Shown in pieces: positions 43,132-51,055 of a stretch of DNA of 64,000 nucleotides. The notes under the pieces are model-generated. The model was not told the origin of the DNA. It saw nothing but the letters and a program-made list of their open reading frames with translations, and ran no database searches. Source of the stretch: Brachybacterium sp036311905. Its GTDB lineage: Bacteria; Actinomycetota; Actinomycetes; Actinomycetales; Dermabacteraceae. Position numbers and translations under genes: made by a program. How positions within the stretch are numbered: position 1 is the first letter of the stretch; each line of letters opens with the position of its first letter. Where the stretch lies: the NCBI RefSeq assembly GCF_036311905.1, contig NZ_JAZDCH010000012.1, positions 1-64,000 on the forward strand, written 5' to 3'.

Positions 43132-44150
43132 TCGATCAGCAGCTGGCCGAGATCTCCTCCCTGGCGATCATGGTCACCATCATCCTGTACGTGCTGGCGC
43201 TGATCGGCTTCGCGGCCGACCTCGCCTCCACCTCCCAGCGCCGCAGCGACCAGAAGCTCGCGCAGAAGGAGCTGGTGGCCGCCGGCGGGGTTCCCGCCGA
43301 GGCAGCCGCGTCGGCCGTGGCGTCCGGCGCCGGTGCTCAGGACGCCGACGCGGAGGGGCCCGTCGGATCCCCGCGCGCTCCCGGCACGATGTCCGCGCAG
43401 ACCTTCGCCTTCGTCCTCGCGGGCCTCGGCACGGCGCTGCACCTGTTCGGCGTCGCCACCCGCTCCGGCGCGACCAAGCAGGTGCCGTGGACGAACATGT
43501 ACGAGTTCGCGACCACCAGCACCGCCGTCGTCATGCTCGCCTTCCTCGTGTTCTCGATCCGCCGCGCCGAGCTGCGGGTGCTCGGCACTTTCGTCCTCGG
43601 CCCCGTCCTGGTCGCGCTGATGCTCGCGCAGCTGGTGTGGATCGTGCCCGCCGCCGAGCTCACCCCGAGCCTGCAGAACTCCCACTGGATCTACATCCAC
43701 ATCGCCGTCGCCGTGCTCGCCACGTCCCTGTCGATCCTCGGCGCCGTCGTCGCGGCCCTGCAGCTCACGCAGGCCCATCACGAGCGGGCGGGCGAGGGGC
43801 ACTGGGGCGCGATGGGCCGGGTGCTGGACCGCCTGCCCTCCTCGACCGTGCTCGAGGGGCTCAGCTTCCGCATCCACTCCGTCGGATTCGTGTGCTGGAC
43901 CTTCACCCTCATCTTCGGCGCGATCTGGGCCCGCGAGGCCTGGGGCCGCTACTGGGGCTGGGACCCCAAGGAGGTGTGGACCTTCATCATCTGGGTGATC
44001 TACGCCGCCTACCTGCACGCCCGCACCACCGGCGGCTTCCGCGGCACCCGCGCGGCCTGGCTCGCGCTCGCCGGTTTCCTCGCCGTGGTCTTCAACTACA
44101 CGATCGTCAACACGGTCATCAACGGCCTGCACTCGTACTCGGGGCTGTGA
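43128..44150 (+). CDS. ccsB: CcsB/CcsA-type haem-handling cytochrome c biogenesis protein
   Basis: 340 residues with eight or so membrane helices. The tryptophan-rich haem-binding signature reads WGRYWGWDPKEVW. With ResB it attaches haem to exported cytochromes c. GTG start overlaps the resB stop (GTGA) and has GGAAG upstream. An Ala/Gly-rich loop after the first helix (about residues 45-85) is longer than I would expect for the family. Confidence 0.94.
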
Positions 44151-44177
44151 GCCGCGGGGCCTGATCGCTGATCGCTT

Positions 44178-44211
44178 GCTCCGTCGCCGGCGCCGGGAGA
44201 CCCGGGGGAGC
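44178..44211. terminator. Composite hairpin after ccsB
   Basis: GCTCC (44178-44182) pairs with GGAGC (44207-44211), and inside them CCGGG (44193-44197) pairs with CCCGG (44201-44205) over an AGA loop. It lies between ccsB and the convergent PLDc_N gene. The stems are short. Confidence 0.4.
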
Positions 44212-44213
44212 GG

Positions 44214-44534
44214 TCACTCGGAGGAGGAGCCGTCCTCGCCCCGCGAGCGCCCCTCGCGACGCTCCCGGCGGATGTCCTCGTCGAGCCGGCGCAGGAAGTC
44301 GGGGTCCTCGTCGGGCGCCAGCGGGCCGCTGCGCCGCGGCGGCTGGGTGTTCCACGGGCGCTCCTTGCCCACGAACAGCCAGGTGAGCGGTCCGACCCAG
44401 GGAATCAGCACGATGAGTACGATCCACGCCCACTTCGGGATGCCGCGGACCTTGTCGTCGGTGGTCTGCACGCAGTCCGCGAGGGCGAAGATCGTCAGCG
44501 CGATGGAGAGGACGACCGAGATTCCGCGGAGCAT
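44214..44534 (-). CDS. PLDc_N-domain small membrane protein
   Basis: 106 residues. Two hydrophobic segments flank the motif TTDDKVRGIPKWAWIVLIVL, then PWVGPLTWLFVGKERP, the pattern of the PLD-nuclease N-terminal domain family. The charged C-terminal tail is cytoplasmic. Function is unknown; it commonly sits near menaquinone genes in actinobacteria, as I recall. Leaderless start: TAGACT lies 6 nt before the ATG. Confidence 0.85.
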   Translation of the reverse strand: MLRGISVVLSIALTIFALADCVQTTDDKVRGIPKWAWIVLIVLIPWVGPLTWLFVGKERPWNTQPPRRSGPLAPDEDPDFLRRLDEDIRRERREGRSRGEDGSSSE

Positions 44535-44540
44535 GCAGCG

Positions 44541-44572
44541 AGTCTAGGTTCTCGGGCTGGGAGCAATACCCT
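44541..44572. promoter_or_regulatory. Divergent leaderless promoter pair
   Basis: TAGACT on the minus strand (44541-44546) precedes the PLDc_N start by 6 nt. TACCCT on the plus strand (44567-44572) precedes the DUF4229 start by 7 nt. Both genes start from a gap of only 45 bp, a clear case of back-to-back leaderless transcription. Confidence 0.6.
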
Positions 44573-44579
44573 GGTCCCC

Positions 44580-44897
44580 ATGCGCAACGTCCTCGGCTAC
44601 GCCCTGATCCGCATCGCCCTGTGGCTGGTGCTGTGGTATCTGCTCGCCCTCGCGGGCGTGGGCGTGATGCTCGCCGGGGTCCTCGCCGTGCTCATCGCCA
44701 TGATGATCTCGTTCCTGTTCCTCGGGAGGGTGCGGGAGAACGCCGCGGCGGGTCTGCAGGCCGCCGACGAGGCGCGGGTCGAACGCCGCGGCCCGGTCCG
44801 AGACGAGGACGCCGAGGCCGAGGATGCCGCCCTCGACGAGGCGGAGGACTCCCGCGACGACGAGCAGGACGCTCGCAAGGCCGGGGCGGGGGACTAG
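44580..44897 (+). CDS. DUF4229 membrane protein
   Basis: 105 residues. Two N-terminal membrane helices with YALIRIALWLVLWYLL and a LGRVREN turn, then a highly acidic tail (Glu/Asp/Ala). This is the shape of the actinobacterial DUF4229 family, usually found beside menA as here. Function is unknown. The gene converges on menA with a 14-bp gap. Confidence 0.82.
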   Translation: MRNVLGYALIRIALWLVLWYLLALAGVGVMLAGVLAVLIAMMISFLFLGRVRENAAAGLQAADEARVERRGPVRDEDAEAEDAALDEAEDSRDDEQDARKAGAGD

Positions 44898-44911
44898 TCA
44901 GCGCAGGGGGC

Positions 44912-45796
44912 TCAGAGCACGAGACCCGCGAGCAGCAGCAGCGAGAACACCAGCTCGAGACGGCCGGCGGCGCCGAGCACGGGGATGAGCGACCTGCCCT
45001 CCGCCCCGGAGAGCGCCACGCGCGCGGGCAGCAGGGCGAGCGGCAGCGCCGGCAGGACGAGCAGCACCGGCCACTGCACGACCATCACCGGCACCATCAG
45101 CGCGAAGGGCAGGAGCACCGCCGCGGAGAAGGCCCAGCGGGTGCCGCGATCGCCGAGACGCACGGCGAGGGTGATCTTGCCGCTCTCGCGGTCGGTGGGG
45201 ATGTCGCGCAGGTTGTTGGTGAGCATGATCGCGACGGCCAGCAGCCCGATCGCGATCGAGCACAGCAGCGCGACCCAGGTGAAGGACCCGGTCAGGGCGT
45301 AGGCGGTGCCGTTCACCGCGACCAGGCCGAAGAACACGAAGACGAACAGCTCGCCCAGCCCGAGGTAGCCGTAGGGTCGCTTCCCGCCGGTGTAGAACCA
45401 GGCCGCGGCGACCGCGGCGACGCCCACGGGCAGCGCCCACCAGAGTCGGGCGAGGATGATCAGCACGATTCCCGCGAGGGCGCCCAGGGCCAGCGCGCCG
45501 ATGGCGGCCCGCTTCACGGCGGCCGGGGCGGCGGCGCGCGAGCCGGTCAGGCGGAAGGGGCCGACGCGCTCGTCGTCCGTGCCCCGGATCCCGTCGGAGT
45601 AGTCATTGGCGTAGTTCACGCCGACCTGCAGGGACACGGCGACGAGAAGGGCGAGCCCCGCGCGGAGCAGCAGGGTGGGCCAGTGGACGGTCTCCAGCTG
45701 CCAGATCGCGGCCCCGGTGCCGGCGGCGACGGGGGCGAGAGCGGCAGGGAGGGTGCGGGGGCGGGCGCCCTGCACCCATTGAGACCAGCTGGCCAT
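44912..45796 (-). CDS. menA: 1,4-dihydroxy-2-naphthoate polyprenyltransferase
   Basis: 294 residues, nine or so membrane helices of the UbiA superfamily. The two prenyl-diphosphate/Mg motifs are NYANDYSDGIRGTD (about 60-73) and LTNNLRDIPTDRESGK (about 193-208). It joins the isoprenoid tail to dihydroxynaphthoate, the membrane step of menaquinone synthesis. GAAGGAGC precedes the ATG; TAAGCT (45842-45847, minus strand) may be its -10 box. The 229-bp gap to menE holds nothing else recognisable. Confidence 0.95.
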   Translation of the reverse strand: MASWSQWVQGARPRTLPAALAPVAAGTGAAIWQLETVHWPTLLLRAGLALLVAVSLQVGVNYANDYSDGIRGTDDERVGPFRLTGSRAAAPAAVKRAAIGALALGALAGIVLIILARLWWALPVGVAAVAAAWFYTGGKRPYGYLGLGELFVFVFFGLVAVNGTAYALTGSFTWVALLCSIAIGLLAVAIMLTNNLRDIPTDRESGKITLAVRLGDRGTRWAFSAAVLLPFALMVPVMVVQWPVLLVLPALPLALLPARVALSGAEGRSLIPVLGAAGRLELVFSLLLLAGLVL

Positions 45797-46025
45797 CGTG
45801 CTCCTTCGGAGGTCCGCGGCCGACGGGACTCGGCCCCGTAGAGCTTACGCCGCCCTCCCGCGCGCTCGCCGTACCCCTCGCCTCGCCGCGGAAGCGATGC
45901 AGAGTAGGGCTTATGGGAGCCGGATTCCCCCCGGTGTGCAGCCGTTCTGGGCGTGCCGGGGGGAGGGGCGCGGCGGTGTGAGTCCTGGAGGGCGAGGGAG
46001 CGGATCCCCGAGGTCGCCGGCCCGG

Positions 46026-47411
46026 TCAGCCGCGGGCGATGCGCCGCGCAGCGGCGCGGTCGACCTTGCCGATGCCCAGCAGCGGCAGCTCGTCCACGGC
46101 GTGCACCCGCTTGGGGATCATGTGCGCGGGGACCTCGGAGGTGCGCAGCGCGGAGCGGACCAGGGCGGTGGCTTCCTCGGCGCGGGCGCCATCCTCCAAG
46201 GTCACGAGCGCCTCGATCCGCTCGCCCCACTCGGGATCGGGCACGCCCACCACCACCGCGGCGCGGACCAGTCCGTGGAGCATGAGGGAGCGGTCGATCG
46301 CGCGCTCGACGTCCTGGGGGAGGACCTTGCGGCCGCCGGTGACGATCACGTCGTCGGCGCGGCCGAGGACCCGCAGCGTGCCGTCGGCGGTGATCTCGGC
46401 GAGGTCGGAGGTGACCAGCCGCCGCGGCGAGGTCCCGGAGAACGCCGAGGAGTCGACCCCGCCGTCGGCCGTGAGATAGCCGAGCGCGAGCGTGGGGGAG
46501 GCGATCCGCAGCCGTCCCGCGACCGACGCCCCCGACGCCCCCGACGCCCCCGACGCCCCCGACGCCCCCGGCGCGACTGCCGCGACCGGCTCGTCCGCCC
46601 GGCCCGCCTCGCCCGATGCTCCCGACCCGCCCGCGGTGTCGAGGGACAGCTCGACGCCGGGCAGGGGGCGGCCGTCGTAGACGCAGCCTCCCGCCGTCTC
46701 GGAGGAGCCGTAGGTGGTGCGCACGGGCAGGCGCAGGCCGCGGGCCCGGGCGAGGACGTCGGGAGCGGTCGCGGCACCGCCGACGAGCACCGCCGCGAAC
46801 CGCTTCAGCAGGGAGCGGGCCTCGGCGTCGGCGCCGGTAGCCCCGGTGACGAGCCGGGTCAGCTGGGTGGGGACGAGCGAGGTGAAGGCGGGGAGTCCCG
46901 CGTGCTCGGCCTGCGCGAGGGCGGGCTCGGCGAGCTGCACGAAGGCTTCCGCGTCGAAGTGGCCGCGCAGGTCGGGCAGCGGATCGGGGAGGGCAGGGGC
47001 CGACAGGCCGAGGACCTGCGCGGTGCGATGGGCGCGCGCGAGGACCTGCACGCCGGCGATATGGGTCGGCGGCAGCAGCGGCAACCAGAACCCGTGCCCA
47101 CCTGCGGTCCCGGCCGAGCGCCCGGCGAGATGCTCCGCGGTCGCGTCCTGCGAGGCCTGCAGGGCCGCGAGGCTCAGGGCGACGGCCTTCTGCGCCCCCG
47201 TCGATCCCGAGGTGGGGACGACGAGCGCCGTCTCCTCGAAGCCCGCGGGCAGCTGCTCGGCTGCCGGGAACGGGCCGAGCCAGAGGCGGGCGCGGCCGGC
47301 CATCATCGCGCCGACCGCCGCGACGTGCTCCGTGAGAGAGGCGGCGAAGGCGTCGTACGGCGCGGGCGTGATCCAGGGCAGGGCGTCGCCCGGCGTCGGG
47401 GGCGCGCTCAT
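46026..47411 (-). CDS. menE: o-Succinylbenzoate-CoA ligase
   Basis: 461 residues of the AMP-forming ligase family: PTSGSTGAQKAVALS (P-loop), TTYGSSETAGG, LGRADDVIVTGG and GIGKVDR near the end. It activates o-succinylbenzoate with CoA before ring closure by MenB. The ATG lies 1 nt past the menB stop, so it is coupled. A (Gly-Ala-Ser)n insert, coded by a 9-bp tandem repeat, sits at about residues 282-297 in a Gly/Ala-rich loop. Confidence 0.93.
   Translation of the reverse strand: MSAPPTPGDALPWITPAPYDAFAASLTEHVAAVGAMMAGRARLWLGPFPAAEQLPAGFEETALVVPTSGSTGAQKAVALSLAALQASQDATAEHLAGRSAGTAGGHGFWLPLLPPTHIAGVQVLARAHRTAQVLGLSAPALPDPLPDLRGHFDAEAFVQLAEPALAQAEHAGLPAFTSLVPTQLTRLVTGATGADAEARSLLKRFAAVLVGGAATAPDVLARARGLRLPVRTTYGSSETAGGCVYDGRPLPGVELSLDTAGGSGASGEAGRADEPVAAVAPGASGASGASGASGASVAGRLRIASPTLALGYLTADGGVDSSAFSGTSPRRLVTSDLAEITADGTLRVLGRADDVIVTGGRKVLPQDVERAIDRSLMLHGLVRAAVVVGVPDPEWGERIEALVTLEDGARAEEATALVRSALRTSEVPAHMIPKRVHAVDELPLLGIGKVDRAAARRIARG
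46525..46569. repeat. Five copies of a 9-bp tandem repeat inside menE
   Basis: GACGCCCCC is repeated five times without mismatch. On the coding minus strand it gives Gly-Ala-Ser units. The 9-bp period keeps the frame, so copy number could vary between strains without breaking the gene. Confidence 0.9.
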
Positions 47412-47412
47412 C

Positions 47413-48381
47413 TCAGCCCTGCGGGTGGGGGAAGGGCGACCAGTCGGGGGCACGCTTGCCCAGGAAGGCGTCGCGGCCCTCGGCGGCCTCGTCGGTCATG
47501 TAGGCCAGGCGCGTCGCCTCCCCGGCGAAGACCTGCTGGCCCATGAGGCCGTCGTCGGCGAGGTTGAAGGCGAACTTGAGCATGCGGATCGCCTGCGGGG
47601 ACTTCGTGGCGATGGTCGCCGCCATCGCGAGGGCCTCATCCTCGAGCCGCGCGTGGTCGACGACGCGGTTCACGGCGCCCCAGTCGTAGGCGTCCTGCGC
47701 GGAGTACTCCTCGGCGAGGAAGAAGATCTCCCGGGCCCGCTTCTGGCCGACCTGCTTGGCGAGGTAGGCGGAGCCGTAGCCGCCGTCGAAGGAGCCGACG
47801 TCGGCGTCGGTCTGCTTAAAGCGGGCGTGCTCGCGGGAGGCGATCGAGAGGTCCGCGACCACGTGCAGCGAGTGGCCGCCGCCCGCTGCCCAGCCGTTGA
47901 CGACGGCGATGACGACCTTGCCCATGGTGCGGATCAGGCGCTGCACCTCGAGGATGTGCAGCCGCCCGGCGGAGCGGGTGCGCACCGCCGAGGTGTCCTC
48001 GAGCGCCTCCTCCTCGGCGTACTCGTAGCCGGAGCGGCCGCGGATCCGCTGGTCGCCGCCCGAGCAGAAGGCGTGCCCGCCGTCCTTGGGGGAGGGGCCG
48101 TTGCCGGTCAGCAGGATGACGCCGACGCCCGGGTCGAGGCGGGCGTGGTCGAGGGCGCGGTACAGCTCGTCGACGGTGCGCGGGCGGAAGGCGTTGCGCA
48201 CCTCGGGCCGGTCGAAGGCGATCCGCACCGTGGGCAGGTCCGTGCCGGCGGGGTCGACGGCCCGGTGGTAGGTGAGGTCCGCCAGCTCCGGCCCGCCGAG
48301 CTCCGCGGCGCTCACCGCACGCCAGCGGGAGGGGTCGAAGAGGTCGGAGACCGGGCGGGGGGAGTCGGGCGCGGAGGTCAT
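47413..48381 (-). CDS. menB: 1,4-dihydroxy-2-naphthoyl-CoA synthase
   Basis: 322 residues of the crotonase superfamily, with FCSGGDQRIRG and NGWAAGGGHSLHVVADL (oxyanion hole) and DADVGSFDGGYGSAYLAK (catalytic region). It closes the naphthoate ring on o-succinylbenzoyl-CoA. Leaderless start: TACCCT (48389-48394, minus strand) lies 7 nt before the ATG. First gene of the menB-menE operon and divergent from the TM2 gene. Confidence 0.95.
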   Translation of the reverse strand: MTSAPDSPRPVSDLFDPSRWRAVSAAELGGPELADLTYHRAVDPAGTDLPTVRIAFDRPEVRNAFRPRTVDELYRALDHARLDPGVGVILLTGNGPSPKDGGHAFCSGGDQRIRGRSGYEYAEEEALEDTSAVRTRSAGRLHILEVQRLIRTMGKVVIAVVNGWAAGGGHSLHVVADLSIASREHARFKQTDADVGSFDGGYGSAYLAKQVGQKRAREIFFLAEEYSAQDAYDWGAVNRVVDHARLEDEALAMAATIATKSPQAIRMLKFAFNLADDGLMGQQVFAGEATRLAYMTDEAAEGRDAFLGKRAPDWSPFPHPQG

Positions 48382-48611
48382 GAGGGTCAGGGTAGTCCGC
48401 GGCGGGAGGGCGGCCGACGGGCCTGCTGCGCAGGGACGCTCGTCACATCCGCCCCGCGCGGAGCACCGCGGGGCGCGGTCCGACGCCGAAGGTCCCGCTC
48501 GTCTGTCGCACCCCGTTCCTAGGGTCGTCCTCGACAGCTCGAACGGGTGCCGCACGGGTGCGGTTCCCGGTCGGGAGGTCCATCCCCCTTCGTGAACATC
48601 CAGGAGACGAG

Positions 48612-49907
48612 TTGACCACTGGTCCGACCTCGCCCCAGGGAGTCGATCCCCGTGACTCCCACGGCACCCCGTCCGCTCCGGGCGGGCAGAGCGTGCAGCA
48701 CGGCGCTCCCCAGCAGCCCTTCGGGGCGCAGCAGTCCCCGTACGGCGCACCGCAGCAGCAGTCGCCGTACGCCGCCCAGCAGTCGCCGTACGGCGCTCCG
48801 CAGCCGGCACCCTACGGCACCCAGCCGTCCCCGTACGGCGCCTCGCCGTCGCCCTACGGCTCGCCGCAGCCGGCACCCTCCCCGCACCCCGCGCCGAGCC
48901 CGTACCCGGCTCCCGCAGCGGCCAGCCCGTACGTGGCACCCGCCGCCGCGCAGGCCACCTGGGCGGCGGTCCCGGGCGGGCAGCCCCTGCCGGGCCAGGC
49001 CCCGATCGGCGAGCCCCAGAAGTCCTTCCTGGTGACGTGGCTGCTCTCCTATTTCCTGGGCATCTTCGGTGTGGACCGCTTCTACCTCGGCCAGGTGGGT
49101 CTCGGTCTCGGCAAGCTGTTCACCCTGGGCGGCTGCGGCATCTGGGCGCTGATCGACGTGATCCTGCACCTCGCCGGAGCGAGCCGCGACAAGTACGGCC
49201 GCCCCCTCGCGGACCGCGACCGGTACAAGGTCATGGCGTGGATCGTGACCGGCGTGCTGGTCCTCCTCAGCCTCATCTTCCAGGGGACCGTCGTGGGCGC
49301 CGGATCCGACTCCGCGTCGCCCGAGCCGGATCCCGTCGTGGCCGAGGAGGTCGTGGAGCAGGAGGCGGCCGAGGAGGCTGCGGCCGAGGAGCCCGCCGCC
49401 GAGGAGGATGCCCCGGCCGAGGAGGCGCCCGTCGAGGACGCCGCCGCGACCGAGGACGCGCCCGCAGCGGAGGAGGCTCCGGCCGAAGAAGAGGCCCCGG
49501 CCGAGGAGGCGGCGCCCGCCGTCGCCGGCATCGGCGAGGTCGTCCAGGCCGATGACGTCCAGCTCACCGTCACCTCGGTCGAGCGAGGGGTGAACTCGGT
49601 CGGCGGCGAGTACTTCGGCGCGGAGCCGCAGGGAGAGTTCGTGCTGGTCACCGTCGAGATCCAGAACGCCGGATCCGACGAGATCACTGCCTTCTCGAAC
49701 GATTTCGTGCTCGTCGGCGACGGAGTCGAGTACTCGACCTCCGACGACGCCTGGTATCACGACGACGCGCTGATTTTCGAGAGCGTCAACCCGGGCAACA
49801 CCTACACCGGCGTGCTGGTGTTCGACATCCCCGAGGGCGCGGCCATCAGCACCCTCGAGATGACCCCCGGCTGGTTCGGTGACACCGCCGTGGTCTCCGT
49901 CGCCTGA
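48612..49907 (+). CDS. TM2-domain membrane protein with low-complexity arms and DUF4352-like domain
   Basis: 431 residues from a TTG with AGGAGA 5 nt upstream; no ATG or GTG fits. The N-terminal 135 residues are Pro/Gln/Ser-rich, with repeated QSPYGAPQ-like units. A TM2 module follows (SFLVTWLLSYFLGIFGVDRF, GKLFTLGGCGIWALID), then another helix, an Ala/Glu-rich linker (AEEA repeats, about 240-310), and a beta-rich domain like DUF4352 (about 320-431, outside the cell). Role unknown; possibly stress or envelope sensing. Confidence 0.82.
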   Translation: MTTGPTSPQGVDPRDSHGTPSAPGGQSVQHGAPQQPFGAQQSPYGAPQQQSPYAAQQSPYGAPQPAPYGTQPSPYGASPSPYGSPQPAPSPHPAPSPYPAPAAASPYVAPAAAQATWAAVPGGQPLPGQAPIGEPQKSFLVTWLLSYFLGIFGVDRFYLGQVGLGLGKLFTLGGCGIWALIDVILHLAGASRDKYGRPLADRDRYKVMAWIVTGVLVLLSLIFQGTVVGAGSDSASPEPDPVVAEEVVEQEAAEEAAAEEPAAEEDAPAEEAPVEDAAATEDAPAAEEAPAEEEAPAEEAAPAVAGIGEVVQADDVQLTVTSVERGVNSVGGEYFGAEPQGEFVLVTVEIQNAGSDEITAFSNDFVLVGDGVEYSTSDDAWYHDDALIFESVNPGNTYTGVLVFDIPEGAAISTLEMTPGWFGDTAVVSVA

Positions 49908-49923
49908 CGGACCCGCCCCGCCC

Positions 49924-49956
49924 GCACCCTCCGCCCCGGACCGGGACGGAGGGTGC
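49924..49956 (+). terminator. Hairpin after the TM2 gene
   Basis: GCACCCTCCG (49924-49933) pairs exactly with CGGAGGGTGC (49947-49956), 10 bp around a 13-nt loop, 16 bp past the stop codon. Confidence 0.65.
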
Positions 49957-50011
49957 GCGCCGTCCCGGAGGATGCGCGCCGTCCCGGAGGGTGCACCGCG
50001 TCCCGGACCCT
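49955..50011. repeat. Three tandem 19-bp units before menC
   Basis: Two units, GCGCGCCGTCCCGGAGGAT and the same with GGT at the end, are followed by a degenerate third, GCACCGCGTCCCGGACCCT. Each holds CGGAGG-type arms able to pair with the terminator arms or with CCCTCCG at 50008-50014. TAGCCT at 50021-50026, a likely -10 box for menC, follows at once. Confidence 0.7.
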
Positions 50012-50063
50012 CCGCGGGGCTAGCCTGGAGAGCCCGCCCTCGGACCCTGGAGAGCCCCCGCCC

Positions 50064-51041
50064 ATGCAGATCCCCGCCCCGCTCCGCGACCTCGGCATCG
50101 ATCGCGCCCACGCCTGGGCGATCCCGATGACCACGCGCTTCCGCCGGATCGAGGTGCGCGACGGACTGCTCCTGCACGGGCCCGCCGGCTGGGCCGAGTT
50201 CTCACCCTTCTGGGACTACGACGCCCCCGAGTCCTCTGCCTGGCTGCGTGCCGCGCTCGAGGACGCGACCCTCGAGCGGCCCGTGCCGCTGCGCGAGGAG
50301 ATCGAGGTCAACGCCACGATCCCCGTCGTCCAGCCGGCTCTCGCCGCGCGCATCGCCCGCGTCGGCGGGGCCCGCACCGCCAAGGTCAAGGTCGCCGATC
50401 CGGGCAGCGATCTCGCCGCCGACGCCGCCCGCCTCGAGGCGGTGCGGGACTCCCTCGGCCCCTCCGCTCGGATCCGGATCGACGCGAACGCCGCCTGGAC
50501 CCTCGACGAGGCCCGCGCGGCCCTGCCTCTCCTGGACCGGGCCGCCGGCGGGCTCGAGTACGCCGAGCAGCCCTGCGCGGCGCTCGAGGACCTCGCGACC
50601 CTCCGCCGCGAGCTGGACGTGCCGATCGCGGCCGACGAGTCGGTGCGCCGCGCCGAGGACCCGCTGCGCGTCGCCCGCGCCGAGGCCGCCGACCTGCTGG
50701 TGATGAAGGTCCAGCCCCTGGGCGGAGTGCGGCGCTGCCTCGAGCTCGCCGAGCAGGCCGGGCTGCCCGTCGTCGTCTCCTCGGCGATCGAATCGAGCCT
50801 CGGCCTCTCCGCCGGGCTCGCGCTCGCCGCCGCGCTCCCGCGCCTCGAGCACGCCTGCGGGCTCGGCACCGCGACCCTGCTCACCGGCGACCTCGTCGCC
50901 GACCCGCTCCGCGCCCGGGACGGCCGGATCCCCGTCGATAGGCCCGTCCCCGACGAGGACCTGCTCACCCGCCACGCGGCCCCGCCGGCGCTCGCCGCTG
51001 CCTGGGAGCAGCGCCTCGCGGACTGCGCGGACCTGCTCTGA
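50064..51041 (+). CDS. menC: o-Succinylbenzoate synthase
   Basis: 325 residues of the enolase superfamily. Catalytic Lys in AKVKV, metal acids in RIDANAAW, EYAEQP and AADESV, and the second Lys in LVMKVQPLGG. It dehydrates SHCHC to o-succinylbenzoate, feeding MenE. ATG with GGAGAG about 10 nt upstream and a -10 box TAGCCT at 50021 give a leader of about 30 nt. Confidence 0.94.
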   Translation: MQIPAPLRDLGIDRAHAWAIPMTTRFRRIEVRDGLLLHGPAGWAEFSPFWDYDAPESSAWLRAALEDATLERPVPLREEIEVNATIPVVQPALAARIARVGGARTAKVKVADPGSDLAADAARLEAVRDSLGPSARIRIDANAAWTLDEARAALPLLDRAAGGLEYAEQPCAALEDLATLRRELDVPIAADESVRRAEDPLRVARAEAADLLVMKVQPLGGVRRCLELAEQAGLPVVVSSAIESSLGLSAGLALAAALPRLEHACGLGTATLLTGDLVADPLRARDGRIPVDRPVPDEDLLTRHAAPPALAAAWEQRLADCADLL

Positions 51042-51055
51042 CCTACGCTCATCCC

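Noticed and set aside
46525..46569. CRISPR-like array
   Set aside because: Units are 9 bp with no spacers, and they encode Gly-Ala-Ser in frame within menE. No CRISPR array or cas gene was seen in the window.
49955..50011. CRISPR repeats
   Set aside because: The 19-bp units are directly adjacent without spacers.
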